Source: Stenogyne calaminthoides (taxonomy: Eukaryota > Streptophyta > Magnoliopsida > Lamiales > Lamiaceae). From it: a DNA stretch of 64,000 bases. This document shows positions 34,427 through 46,292 of the stretch, in pieces. The notes under the pieces were generated by a model, which was not told where the DNA came from, made no database searches, and worked only from the letters and a program-made list of their open reading frames with translations. A program made the translations under genes and the position numbers. The stretch lies in NCBI GenBank assembly GCA_037126765.1, contig JBBCBC010000043.1, positions 1,736,001-1,800,000 on the forward strand. Reading direction: 5' to 3'. Each line of letters opens with the position of its first letter. Positions within the stretch are counted from its first letter, which is position 1.

Positions 34427-37400
34427 ATGCTGGGTTTTGAGGATTCCGGCAAGCTCCTTAGACTCCTTAATGGCGGAGAAGAAAAAAGCATCGAAGAAAT
34501 CGTCTCTGAATTCAACTCCGTGTTTCCTCAGTCTAAATACTTCAATGCCTGTGCCGCGCTCGACTGTCTCACAGCAGAACCCTGGGTTAGGGTTTTTCTC
34601 TTTTTATTTGTGATATATTTGATTTTGGGTGAATGCTACTGTTTCGGTTATTTTCTGTGAATTCGGCGAGAATTCTAATTGAAGACGGTGCTCATTTGAT
34701 TTTAATTTTGTTATTCGGTGAAGTAATTGGTAAAATTCGGATCAGCATTTTAAGGTTATGAACCTGAAAAGATCTTTAGGCTGTTTTTTATGAAGTTAGA
34801 GCTTGTAATTAGTTGAATGAAATCGTTTGCTCTGCTAGCTAACCACTTGGTGAGTGTTGCTTAATTTGCCTCTTTGCACTTTCCGCCTAAAATTTGTGAT
34901 TGTGGATGTTGCCCTCCTTTACAAATTGGTTTCTTTAGAAGTTCAGTTTACTGTTTGAGATGCAATTTTGTGTGCTTTGATTTTTTTAATTATTTTCAGT
35001 TTTGCATTTTTTTATATATAACTTGGTATTGTTCTTATAAATGTTTCTTGTTCTGAAACTTAAATTCAAACCTGTAAATATTATAATGTGGGATTTCAGT
35101 CAAAATTCTAAATCATTTTGGTGCAGGAAAAGGTACTAAGTCCAACTCAGCGGTTGATTGCTGTTGCAATTATTCATCAAGCGTATGCATCACAACAGCC
35201 TTCTTCAAACCCTTTCATTTCTAGGCTTGTCGATGTGAGTTTAGTATGTCAAGTTTGCTTTATTTTTCAGGTTTGGTTGTTAAGTTTGCCTTGTCTTTTT
35301 GTTTTTTTTGTTAATCCTACATACCTCCTGTAGTTGTGTAGTGTACAATGCTGTCAATTGTTTTAGAAAGTCTACCTGATGCTGCTTTCCAAGTTTTGCA
35401 CTATTATTTTTACTGCCAAACACACATTTTTGAAAAGCAAAATCATGAATTATCACAGTTCTAATATATTTGTACCTATTTAACCAGTTTTGTTTTTAAA
35501 CTGTTACTTTCATTATTTGGTTGATGAAATTGATTTCTAAGCATCAGTAATACTCACCGTGTTACCCATTTGCAGGCAGCATCAGACGATGCAGCAGAAA
35601 AGCATGAAAGAGCATTTGTTCTTCAATTGTTGGGCTTTACCGGTGGGAATAGCATAGAGGTTTATTCATCTTTTCTCTTTCTAGTGCTTCACAATTTATC
35701 CACTTGTATGCATGTTGGAAAGTCACCAAATAATTTTGATTTACTGATTCCATATTTTATTTGGTGATTTACATATGTATATGTATTCTGCTGAGCTTCA
35801 TGTTGGAAAGTTAAATCGTTCTGGATAGTTCTGTTGACATCTTATATTACAGACATGGGGACTTTAGTTCAATAGCAGTATATATTTCTTTGATAGGTTA
35901 TTGACCCAAAAATTATACGTTGAAATTAGTGTCGTATGCCTGTTTGTGAACGGAAGAAAAAGCTAAATCCTGGTTCACCAACAAAATATTGTCACTTTCG
36001 TAAATGCTTCTTTTCCTCGTCAGTTGAAGGTTTTATATCCAATACTGACTTTGGGTGCATACTGTCCATGCCCTGATTATGAAAGTATTGCCATGAATGC
36101 ACAGAAAAAGTCTCCTTCTAGAAGGGATGCCAAGCTCACATGCATTTGAGAATGTGCAGCATTCCATTATAGCTACTTATTTTCTTCTCTTTATCCATTT
36201 TCTGGAAGTGATAGTAGTTTCTTTGATGCAGCTTCTCAAACAATCTGCAGCAGATTACATAAAAAACTTTGACCTTTCACAGCATGTAAGTTTCCATAGA
36301 TTGGATGTTCCAGTTCATGCAAACAATTAAAACTAGGATTGGTCTTGTGTATAACAGTTTTACCCTGCAACTAATATCACTTTATAGTAAAACGACTAAT
36401 ACTGCTATCAAACTTATACCTTTTAATGTAAAAACGGTTTGCATAAAGCCATGTATCTCTTGTTTTCGCATATCCTTGATTGCTATCTCCTTTCAACATT
36501 CAGTCCTTTCCGCAACGTGAGCAATTGCAGCAACAATATAGTGGCAAAGCTCAGCCAGAACCATTTAAATGCTTATTCAAGGACAACACCGTGAAAAATG
36601 TAGTCCCTGATCCTGATGTGCCCCAAGGGTGCAATAGTAATTCGTCTGAGTATGATTCTTACTAGTGACTTATTATGTTAATGTAACTTTAAACAAGCGC
36701 CTTTTTGCACATAATTGTTTCTGTCGACTAATATATGGTATTCATATTTCAGGTTCGATGCTCAGCCTGGAGTTACATCTAAAATTGGATCGGGGAATAG
36801 GGATGAAACTGTATCTGGGTTGTTGTCCTCCCTTTCGCTGGAGGGACTGGGCCCACAATGGATCAGACCATTCCCTCCCAGGCTCCCTGTAATGGATGGA
36901 GAGGTAATGCATAAATACTAACAAATCTTAGCTGATGAATAAATATTCATTGAATGAGTGTGTGAATTATGTATGTTTCTGCCAAATTTCTCCTGGCTTT
37001 GAACAGCTATTGTGGCTGAACCCCGATATGAATCACGAGCTTTTATGGGACTATGGGATGTGTGCTGATACTAGTAGAGGGGCATCTGTAAGAGATTTAA
37101 TTGCAAAGGCTTTGAAGAATCCACTTGTCCCTGGGCAACACGAGGTACTTTTTTTTTTTTTTTTTGAGTTTCTGCGGATGCAACCTTTTGGGCATATATT
37201 TCATCTAGACAATTGAATCGTGATTGAATTCTTTGGAAAAGTTGAACCGTTTTTCGTTACAGTTGAGATAGTCAATATATGATGATTTAGATTTTGATCC
37301 TGATGTGAACAACTAAAATATTCAATTGGTCACATCTGCGTAATAGTTTCATTGAACAAGTTATAAATTGATCTCTGTGGATTTATCTGAGTCAGTAGAT

Positions 37401-39289
37401 TTTGTTCAGGATTTTCATTGAACTCATGCTTAAAGGATGAGAATCATCTGTGAACTGATGAATAAGAAAGGATTGTATATTATGTATCATTACTTTGTTA
37501 GTCAGGAAATTTTCTCCTTGCAGAAATATCTGCAACTTCTGGACTATGTTTGTGATTGTGTCTTCTCTTTACAAGTACTGTCATGGCAGTCCAATATGAA
37601 TCATCTTGTAGGTTCAGCCCTGATGATTATTCTGTGGTTTGGTTATGATTATTGTACACCATTATTTTGAGATTTCCTCGTGTGGAATTATTTTTTTCTT
37701 TTGTGGTACACAACTTATATACTAGGAACTGTTCCTTTAGTTATACAGAACTAATAATTGGTGAACAGGATTATAGTTGACCTCTAAAAAAGTACATGTA
37801 ACATGATCTTTTTTTTTTACTTTCATTTCAAATGTAAACTTAGTTGGTTCTTTGGTGCTTTTACAACTCTGTTTTGTTCAAGGAACTATTAAACTCCATT
37901 AGATTGTCGGGTTAACATATTTTCTTTCTTCAGCAACTTTTGGTGGAGTTGGCAAAAGACCCAAAGCTTGTATATCACTGTGGGCTGACACCTAAGAAGC
38001 TTCCAGTACGTAATTCTTCTGTATATGTGACCCTGAGAATGAAATTTTGGTTTTCTCCTAATTTAACGTGATTTTTTCAGGATCTAGTGGAGAACAATCC
38101 TATGATTGCAGTTGAAGTTCTAATTAAATTAGTGAATTCTCCCGAAATATCAGAGTATGATCTTCCTCATTTACTTTTGGCTAACAAAATTCAGTATTTT
38201 TTTTTTATGTTCTATATTTTGACTTTGTTTTGCAACTCTCTTTTAAACTGTCAGATATTTTACAGTTCTTGTGAATATGGAGATGAGTCTTCATTCCATG
38301 GAAGTCGTGAATAGGCTGACTACAACAATCGAGCTTCCAACCGAGTTCTTACATACTTACATTTCAAACTGTATAAGTGCTTGTCTGGGAATCAAGGTTT
38401 AAATCCTTAACTTTTCTTTTTACTTCTCTTTCATTTGAAAATGGAGATATGTATGTCTTATCATAGCTGGGATCCTTACTATTTTCTTTTTCATATCCTC
38501 GTTTACAGGATAGGTATATGCAGAACAGACTTGTGAGACTGGTTTGTGTTTTTCTGCAAAGTTTGATTCGGAACAAAATTATTAATGGTAAGCAGTTTAA
38601 AACTGAATCTCATGTTCATCAAATGGCCGCCTTCTGTTTTTCAGGAACTGTTATACATGCTCTTAGAAAGTGATACCTTTATTTCCATCAACAATATTTA
38701 GGCAGTGATGATTTAAATTACAGTTTTGGCAGATACAGTAGATTTTTCCACTATGATTTAATGACATTTAGTTAATGGCGTAATGTAAAAGCAGATAATT
38801 AATTTTAGAACAATAATTGGTGCTCAAAGAGTCGGCAACATAGGGATCTTTTGAACAACTAATACTTGTTTGTTAAATAATCGACTCTAATTAGTGCAGC
38901 CTCCTCATATTTACAATAAAGTGTCATTTGCTGGCCAAGAGCTGTGTGATGTCCTTGTCCTTGGCTTGTGATGTTCTTTACTGAATTTGTGTTTGATTGG
39001 TATTAGTTGTTTTACTAAAAGGTATTAGTTGGTCAGTAATAGCTGTTTTACTTAACAGTATTGCAACTGGTGCACCCACGTGTTAGCTCTTATATACATG
39101 TTGTTTGTACGGTGATATTGGTTGCCTTTCATGAATAACACACGACTATTATATTGCACGTGAATGAGTAAAACTGTCTTGTGTTTTGCAGTTCATGACA
39201 TCTTTATCGAAGTGCAAGCGTTCTGTATCGAGTTCTCCAGGATTAGAGAAGCAGCAGGGCTATTCCGGCTTCTTAAAACCTTGGAATAA
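34427..39289 (+). CDS. CNOT11: CCR4-NOT transcription complex subunit 11
   Basis: I assembled 12 exons whose phases all agree: 34427-34585, 35127-35234, 35576-35659, 36232-36285, 36504-36649, 36753-36903, 37007-37144, 37934-38005, 38081-38154, 38255-38396, 38509-38587, 39192-39289. They total 1305 nt, 434 residues plus TAA. All introns are GT-AG. The C-terminal third (NMEMSLHSMEVVNRLTT, KDRYMQNRLVRLVCVFLQSL, IEVQAFCIEFSRIREAAGLF) matches the strongly conserved CNOT11 (DUF2363) domain. In animals CNOT11 docks with CNOT10 on CNOT1; the CCR4-NOT complex shortens poly(A) tails in the cytoplasm. The N-terminal part is plant-specific in sequence (MLGFEDSGKLLRLLNGGEE). Translation starts about 450 bp after the gypsy element. 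Confidence 0.93.
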
Positions 39290-40080
39290 ACCGGCCTCCT
39301 CATGCATTTAAAATGGATTCACAAACTTCTCTTCATTGTCTACAGTGTCTTCTCTGTATAATGGTAAAGAAAACAAGTAGAATGACTTCAGACTAATGTC
39401 TATTGATGTTCCATTTCATTGAGCAAGAAATTTCAATTCCATATGATCGATCAGTAGGCTGCAACGAGCCTGTGCTAAGTTGAGGACGATCGAACTTCTT
39501 TAAATTTTAAGAAGCTGGATCTGCTTTGCTTGGATTAGAAATTTGTGAGGACTATTTGGATAAAAGTCAGATATGCCGTGAAGTTAAAGTTACAAATATA
39601 AGAAACCATTGATCTAAGTTGGATAAAATTGAAAAGAAACAAACGATAAGGGTGTATAAATAACAATAATTCGAATGCCCAATTCAATATGCTTGGATTT
39701 CGTTTTAATGTTTCATCTACTACATAATTTAACTGAATGCTGTCGTAATAGTATACATAGTACAGTTTTATAATTTATGAGAGTAAGTGCCTGTTTTGAA
39801 ACACTACTCAAGCCTTAAAATCACTTATTTTTAAAATAAAGTTGGACCACAATAGCTTTTTAAAAATGAAACACTGATACAGTAATCATTAGAAATTGAA
39901 AGCACCCCTAAAATATCTTAAGCAAGTCAAAATTGGCTTACTTTATCCTATTTCTACCATATATGTTAGTACAATGTTATAATAATCGTATCATCTTCAG
40001 AGACATTATTGTAGGAGTACTTTTATAGTTTTATGTTGTAAAATTAAATTTTGGTTTCTTTTGGATTGAGGAGTTTTAGA
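39290..40080. other. CNOT11 3' flank
   Basis: AT-rich sequence between the CNOT11 stop codon and the convergent HSP70 relic. It should contain the CNOT11 3' UTR. No further gene is seen. Confidence 0.6.
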
Positions 40081-40084
40081 CGCT

Positions 40085-41251
40085 ATTGTAGCACTACTTT
40101 TGATTTTGGTTTCTTTGGCAGTGAGGACTGAGCACCACCCATCGGCACATCCCCGCCGCCTCCTCTCCAACTCCTTCAACTTATCCTCAAGCTCATCCAC
40201 CTCCGCCTGCTGGTACGCCCCCATCTTCCCCCCGATTTTCTCATCCCTAACCGTCGTCCTCGCGTAATTCTCCAACGCATTCTTCTTTTTCACCACCTCA
40301 TCCTCTGCTTTATACCTCTCTGCCTCATGAACCAATCTCTCAATCTCATCTTTACTCAACCTCCCCTTATCATTTGTTATTGTTATCTTGTTGCTCACGC
40401 CCCAGGTTTTATCCTCCGCGGATACATTCAGTATCCCGTTGTCGAAGCATACATTGATCTGCGGGACGCCACGTGGCGCCGGAGGGATACCGGAGAGCTC
40501 GAATTTGCCGACGAGGTTCTTATCCTTCGTCATCGGGCGTGAGCCCTCGTAAACCTGGATCAAAACCCCCGGCTGATTATCGGCGTAAGTAGAGAAAATC
40601 TGCTCCTTTTTCGACGGAATTCTGGTGTTTCGAGGCCTAAACTGAGAGGAGTCACATCGAGTAGAAGAAGATCCTGCACTTTCTGATCCCCCTCGCCGCC
40701 GCCGTCGGTTCGTTAATAATCCTCAACACGTTCAATCCGGCGATTGCGCCGGCGTCCTTCGTCGCCTGCCGTTGCGAATCGTTGAAATACGCCGGGATTG
40801 TAACCACCGCGTTTTTCACATTTTGCCCTAGGAACGCCTCCGCGATTTCCTTCATTTTGGTCAACACCATGGACGAAATTTCTTCGGGCGCGAACTGTTT
40901 CTGTTCCCCTTTGTGCGTAACCTGAATCATTGGCTTATCGCCGGGACCTGCGATTACCTTGAAGGGCCAGTACTTCATGTCGCTGTGAACAGAGGCGTCG
41001 GAGAATCGGCGGCCGATGAGGCGCTTGGCGTCGAAGACGGTGTTCTGAGGGTTCATGGCGACCTGATTCTTCGCGGCGTCGCCGATTAGGCGCTCTGTGT
41101 CGGTGAAGGCGACGTATGACGGCGTCGTTCTGTTGCCCTGGTCGTTGGGGATGATCTCGACGCGGTCGTTCTGCCACACGCCGACGCAGCTGTACGTCGT
41201 TCCGAGGTCGATTCCGATAGCTTTTCCTTCGGTTTTCGCCATTGTTGACAA
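40085..41251 (-). pseudogene. HSP70: cytosolic HSP70 with internal deletions
   Basis: The N-terminal part (start 41242 MAKTEGKAIG, or 41251) reads GIDLGTTYSCVGVW, NDQGNRTTPSYVAF, IPAYFNDSQRQATKDAG and RIINEPTAAA, the first 185 or so residues of the ATPase domain. It then jumps, with a frame change, to EGDQKVQDLLLLDVTPLSLG, so about 190 residues including most of the second ATPase lobe are missing. A second small deletion and frame change follows GLET. The substrate-binding part continues in the 40006-40563 frame (QPGVLIQVYEG, FELSGIPPAPRGVPQI, KITITNDKGRLS). The C-terminal lid is also shortened and no EEVD tail is found. No chaperone activity is possible. A full gene is about 650 codons. Confidence 0.92.
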
Positions 41252-41370
41252 TTGAGAGTGCTTTAATTTGAAAGTGTGTTTGATAATGTGTGTGGGATTA
41301 GATTTTTTTTCTGAAATTGATTGCTTTTGAACTTTTGTTTGACGTTGAGGGGGGAATTTGGGAGGGGTGA

Positions 41371-41379
41371 GTATATATA
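41371..41379 (-). promoter_or_regulatory. TATA box of the HSP70 relic
   Basis: CTATATATAC on the minus strand, about 130 bp upstream of the start codon, is a strong TATA match between the heat-shock element and the coding start. Confidence 0.65.
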
Positions 41380-41459
41380 GGTGGTTTGGTAGGGGATTTT
41401 AGAGAGGAAAGAAAGGGAGAGAGATCGAGATAGAACGGGGAAGAACTAGAGTTTTCATG

Positions 41460-41472
41460 GAAATTTCTGGAA
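41460..41472 (-). promoter_or_regulatory. heat-shock element
   Basis: GAAATTTCTGGAA contains three alternating GAA/TTC units with exact 2-bp spacers, the consensus binding site of heat-shock factor trimers. A fourth TTC lies just outside with imperfect spacing. It sits about 85 bp upstream of the TATA box, the classic layout of a heat-inducible HSP70 promoter. Confidence 0.7.
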
Positions 41473-41499
41473 AAGGCGGGAAATTTAACCAACATTAAT

Positions 41500-43318
41500 G
41501 ATATGGGCTCTTAGAAATCAATAATGGGCTTAAATTACACTGATTGGGCTTTTTAAAATTATTAATGGGCTTGAATTTGGGCTCATACGTACAAGTTGTC
41601 TATTTTAGGATCTGGGCTTGGGCTTGAACGCAACATTTATATGGGACTGGCTCAGGTTATTTGCACCCATATTTTTAGTAAATGCACCAACCTCATTTAT
41701 ATAGTTGTGAAATATTAACACTCTACGTTGATACAAATATAAAAAAATAATATGCTTTTCATTTACCCACCTACTTGAGAGCTGAAATGGAGAAAAGTTT
41801 ATGGGGGAGAAGATAAAACTACCTTCATCGGAACCACCTCATGTATAAATAGACATATTTTAAACAATTTACAAATCTTTAATAAGAAAATGTGGATTGT
41901 ATTTGTGGGAGGAGTTCCAAATAATATGCTCTAATATATTTGTGAGTGTGCGTTTGCCAGGGGATTGCAGCTAGAAAATTCACAAAATTGGAAGATAATA
42001 AATGTATATATTTAGCAACTAGCTAAACGACATTACATCGTATATTGCATATATTCAATACAACAAACACAAATTAGAAAATAATTTAGGAGTAATAAAT
42101 TAAATGGCCTAAAAGGGGAACAATATTAAAACATGCAACGAAAAATACGGAGAATCAGATTTCACACTGTACAACTGAGTTATTTGGTGCATAAAAAGTG
42201 AGAGATGATTCAGAGTATAGGGTGACTGTAAATTGTCTATTAGTTAATTTTAGAAGCGGACATAAATGTCATTAATGGTTAGGAATAACGCTGGGAATCA
42301 AATAAATTAAATCCAAAAATGGATACTTGTAGTTGAGTAGGTCTAGTGTGCAAATTTGTATTGATGAAAATCTATAAAATTGTCCTAAATCAACCAACTA
42401 CACCCTAAACACTAAATAATTAACCCTAAATTATGACCTATTTGAGCTGGGTGAACCATGAACTAGTCGGGCCGAGTGAACCATGAACCACTCAATTTTG
42501 TATTACATTCATCAATTATAAAATTTGGTTGAAAATTAAAATTTTTGAATCTATACAAATTTGCATACTAGACTTTGTCGTTATTAGTTATATATGGAAT
42601 CTAAAGTAAGTTCCAACATTTTCTTGTTCTTTTCTAACTGAAAAGTAGCATAAATAGATGACTGCAGTTATGCAGATGCATGAGAATCATTCTTTCTATT
42701 ATTAATTAATATTACTATTTTTACTTGTAAGGAGTAACTTGAAGATAAAGAAAGCTGATATTCCTGTCTTTTTTTGCCTGATCATCCATCCATCTCAACA
42801 TTCTGGAAATATTACTTACTGCTGCTACTTTTGGTATATTTAAATCTGTTAAATGTTTCTTGCAAATGTATGTTAGAATATTAATGACATGATAACAGAG
42901 TTTATGATGAAGGTATATATGTGGTGTAAAAAGACCTCAAATTTAACTCATTTTCAAGAACAAAATTCTGCAATGTTACATATAAATGATGTGCTAGAAT
43001 ATATTGCAGCAAACCTGATACAGTTCTAAAAAGGAAACTCAATAAATGGAAGTAACATGACAAGTTTATATTAGTAACAATCTCTCATAATATGAATCGG
43101 ATTTAAGATTACAGAAGATCACAGATTTTGAACTCAACAGCTAGCTTCTTTGTGAATAAAGAATCAATAGAATTCCATCTATTACATAAATGAATACAAC
43201 CTTATATTATATCAAGCTATGACTATTTAATGAATAGAACTAACACTTTAAGCAAGCTAAATGCTGCCTATTTCTCAACAACAAAATTGAGCGAATAATG
43301 TCGACAAATTCTTCATCC
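41500..43318. other. intergenic DNA with one MITE
   Basis: No gene is seen apart from the MITE at 42338-42576. The last few hundred bases are the 3' flank of the MAPKKK. Confidence 0.6.
42338..42576. mobile_element. MITE with AAGTCTAGTRTGCAAATTTG ends
   Basis: The left end AGGTCTAGTGTGCAAATTTG and the reverse complement of the right end AAGTCTAGTATGCAAATTTG form inverted repeats around a 190-bp core containing GTGAACCATGAAC words. It is the same family as 45689-46292. I could not define the target duplication. Confidence 0.75.
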
Positions 43319-44599
43319 CTAAACCCCTGCAGGAATCGTAAAACTAACAGGATAACACTGCGTACTTTCGGACGAAATCTCCCTCAACTTCTTCTTAGGT
43401 CGATCATCAACGCTAGACGAGACAACATCGCCCTTCCTTTCCTCCTCTTTCGTCTCCCTTTCTTCCGAAATACCAGATACGACCTCATACTCCTCATCTT
43501 CATCATCATCATCTTCCGACCAATAGTAAAACGAACCCTCCTCAGAAACGATGCCCCATTCGTCTCCAGACAACCCACAGCTAAGCTCGCTATCACTATA
43601 ACTATAACTATCACTATCACACACCAACAACATGGATTCGATCTCATTCAAATCCTCAACCTCCTCTGTTTCCTCAACCCCATCATACTCCTCCAAACCC
43701 TCGACAAATGGGTGATTCAACAGCATTTCGCTCGTCAATCTGTACTTCGAATTCCTCACAAAACACCCTTTCAGAAAATCCCTAGCCTCCTTCGAAACCC
43801 CATCCGGGATCTTAGGCGATTCCCCCCCTTCCCCGATCTTCCTAAGAAGCTCGTCTCCACTAAGCTCTTTCCACTCCTCCCATGGCGGCTTCCCCGTTAA
43901 CATCTCAAGAACAATGCACCCCAGAGCCCAAATATCAGAAGCACATTCCTGCACATTATCAGTTACAGCCTCAGGGGATAAATACATAGGAGTACCCCTC
44001 AAATAGGGTTCCAATTTCCTCTTCTTACCCTGTTTTTCCCCCCTTTTGGCCAACCCGAAATCCCCAATTTTCGCCCTGAATCCAGTTACCAACACCCCTT
44101 TATTATTCCTGGAATCAGGGACCAACAAAATATTATCAGGCTTCAAATCACAATGAACATACCCAACCCTATGAATGTGACTCAAACCTCTCAGAAGACT
44201 TTTCGCAAACACCTTGGCTTCAATTTCGTCCAACCCATTTCCACCGCAATTTCTAATCTTTTCAGCAAGAGTCCCACCTGACCCATACTCCAACAACAGA
44301 TTATACACCATAACCCCGTTTTCCCCCACCGTAGTTTCTTCCCCAAAACACCTAATCACGTCGCTACACCTCTTAATGTTGCTCAAAACCTCCCTCTCCT
44401 TCTGAATCGACCCTGAAACCGAAATCTCCGCCGATTTCACAGCCATTACAGATGGGTAATAGCTGTATCTCGATTTGGGGTTCTTCGAAGTGGCCAAATA
44501 AACACGCCCGAAACTCCCTTTTCCGATCATTGAACCCCTGAGCCACGCCACGCCGTCGCCGCATTCGTTCCTCACGCCCCGTTCTTGAATCATCTTCAA
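43319..44599 (-). CDS. MAPKKK17/18/20-like protein kinase
   Basis: A single-exon gene of 426 codons, the usual form for this plant MEKK-like subgroup. The kinase domain spans about residues 20-300: glycine loop GKGSFGRV (26-33), ATP lysine in MAVKSAE (K55), HCDLKPDNILL with catalytic D151, DFG at 180-182, GTPMYLSPE at 202-210 and a C-lobe DIWALGCIVLEM. The C-terminal tail is acidic and Ser/Tyr-rich (SDSYSYSDSE, WSEDDDDEDEE) and ends SFTIPAGV. Such kinases phosphorylate MAPKKs; Arabidopsis MAPKKK17/18 act in abscisic-acid signalling. The exact paralogue cannot be assigned by eye. Confidence 0.93.
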   Translation of the reverse strand: MKMIQERGVRNECGDGVAWLRGSMIGKGSFGRVYLATSKNPKSRYSYYPSVMAVKSAEISVSGSIQKEREVLSNIKRCSDVIRCFGEETTVGENGVMVYNLLLEYGSGGTLAEKIRNCGGNGLDEIEAKVFAKSLLRGLSHIHRVGYVHCDLKPDNILLVPDSRNNKGVLVTGFRAKIGDFGLAKRGEKQGKKRKLEPYLRGTPMYLSPEAVTDNVQECASDIWALGCIVLEMLTGKPPWEEWKELSGDELLRKIGEGGESPKIPDGVSKEARDFLKGCFVRNSKYRLTSEMLLNHPFVEGLEEYDGVEETEEVEDLNEIESMLLVCDSDSYSYSDSELSCGLSGDEWGIVSEEGSFYYWSEDDDDEDEEYEVVSGISEERETKEEERKGDVVSSSVDDRPKKKLREISSESTQCYPVSFTIPAGV

Positions 44600-44840
44600 A
44601 ATTGGGGCAATTGTGAAAAAAGGGGGAATTAAGCAGGAATGCGGCAGCTTCTTGAATTGAATTGAATTGAAAAGGGGCAGAATTGCCGAGTTGAATAAGT
44701 TTAATTTGTTGAGGGTGGGGGAGGTGATTAGCAGTAAATGTGTTTTGTTTAGGGTTTACATGGAATGAATGAATGAAGGAGGCGAAGACGGGGTTCTTTG
44801 CGGTTTCTTATACGAGATTGTAAAGAATAAAACAGCCGCG

Positions 44841-44886
44841 TTCTTCTTCTTCTTCTTCTTCTTCTTTAATTTAATTTAATTTAATT
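44841..44886. repeat. microsatellite upstream of the MAPKKK
   Basis: A (TTC)n run of eight or more units joins a (TTTAA)n run of four units, about 240 bp upstream of the kinase start codon. On the gene strand this is a (GAA)n tract, likely in the promoter or leader. Confidence 0.9.
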
Positions 44887-44887
44887 G

Positions 44888-45688
44888 GAAAAAGGGAAAA
44901 TAAATAGGGAGTGAAAAAGGTGCATATTGTGAATATAATAAAAGTAATAACTGTCATGTGGGTTTGGAGAAGTCAGAATATTCGCACTCGGTCGCATTTA
45001 GACCAAGTCAGAATCCACAAATTGCAAACTAAGATTCTATTCTTGCCTAATATTTGTTCGTAGCATTTTGATTGCTCACGTAATTGTAATTTGTAAGTCC
45101 TTCTTGGATTTTTAAAATTTTAACTTTATGTGTAGAAGGAATGCAGTTTAATTTTTTTACTAATAATATGAAGGTTTGTTTCCTTGAATATGAAATTTTT
45201 TTGGTATACCTTCAAAAATATCGACTTTAACATATGCTAATTTTAGGTACGATATGATAACATATCACTAGTTTTTGGTACGATAATGATAAATACGTGT
45301 TAAATTTTTTAGTATTTCAATATAATTACTAAAATGTGAAAAAAAATCCGTGTTTATGGGGTGGGGGGTGTCAAAATACATATATACCAAAGTAGAGTAA
45401 GAATTTCGGTATGAAATGACATACTAAAATTTTGGTATGAAATGATATATATTGATATCGTATAAAAATTTAATATATCGAATTGGTAAATAATTTTTAT
45501 ATGAGTATATCTTTGTGTATCAGGTCCACTGTGCATATAAAACGTTGTCTTTTTATAATCTAAAATATATAAAAAAAATTATGATTTATGTATGTATACA
45601 ATAATATTTTTGGTATATCATATTGAATCATCCATAATTGTAATACATAAATGTCAAATGTCTCTTTATTAGTAATTTATTTGGGAGT
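44888..45688. other. gene-free intergenic DNA
   Basis: AT-rich upstream flank of the MAPKKK. Around 45180-45500 the words TTTGGTATGAAATGA and TTTTTGGTAYRAT recur imperfectly. No gene was recognised. Confidence 0.55.
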
Positions 45689-46292
45689 AAGTCTAGTGTG
45701 AAAATTTTCAAGTATGAAAAACTATAAAATGATCCTAAATTATGACATATTCGGGCCGGATGAACCATCTACACCCTAAACACTAAGACTACGTTTGTTT
45801 TGGGATTTAAGTGTGCGGAGCAAGTCAAGATTTTAGAATCCAATGATTTATGTGTTTGTTTTGAGATTTGAGTATGGTGAGATTTAACTTTATGTCTAAT
45901 CAATGTTTAATAGTGATTGATGTTGTATTATTATATTATATTGAGAATAGTAATAAAGTGTATAAAGTAGTATGATGTATTGGGAAGAATAATAATATTT
46001 GTATAGGTATTTGTAGGTGTGGATTGAATGTGGGATTTAAAAACCAGATTTTAAATCTCAAACTCGTATGAGACGGAGATCGCAAAGTCCTAAGTTCATC
46101 CGTGTGAATCCCAAAACAAACACAACCTAAATAATGAACTCTTAATCATGACCTATTCGGGCCTGGTGAACCATGAACCACTTGGGTCGAGTGAACCATG
46201 AATCACTCGACTTTATCTTACCTTCACCATATACAAAATTTATTTATAATTAATTTTTTTTTTTATATATGCAAATTTTTATAGTAGACTTT
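45689..46292. mobile_element. MITE interrupted by a second MITE
   Basis: The outer ends AAGTCTAGTGTGAAAATTTT and (reverse complement) AAGTCTACTATAAAAATTTG define a copy of the 42338-42576 family. Its core words (ATGACCTATTCGGGCC, GTGAACCATGAA) match that copy on both sides of an inserted element at 45787-46127. Confidence 0.75.
45787..46127. mobile_element. nested Tourist-like MITE, 341 bp
   Basis: Ends GACTACGTTTGTTTTGGGA and (reverse complement) GGTTGTGTTTGTTTTGGGA are flanked by TAA (45784-45786, 46128-46130), a TWA duplication. It is the same family as 12728-13079. It lies inside the outer MITE, so it is the younger insertion. Confidence 0.82.

Noticed and set aside
37534..37607. A candidate extra exon (KYLQLLDYVCDC...) in CNOT11 intron 7
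   Set aside because: It has splice-like borders but is absent from the conserved protein; joining exon 7 directly to QLLVELAKDPK keeps frame and conservation.
43298..43900. A 200-codon plus-strand frame
   Set aside because: It is exactly antisense to the C-terminal half of the MAPKKK; the repetitive ITITITIT segment mirrors the kinase tail codons.
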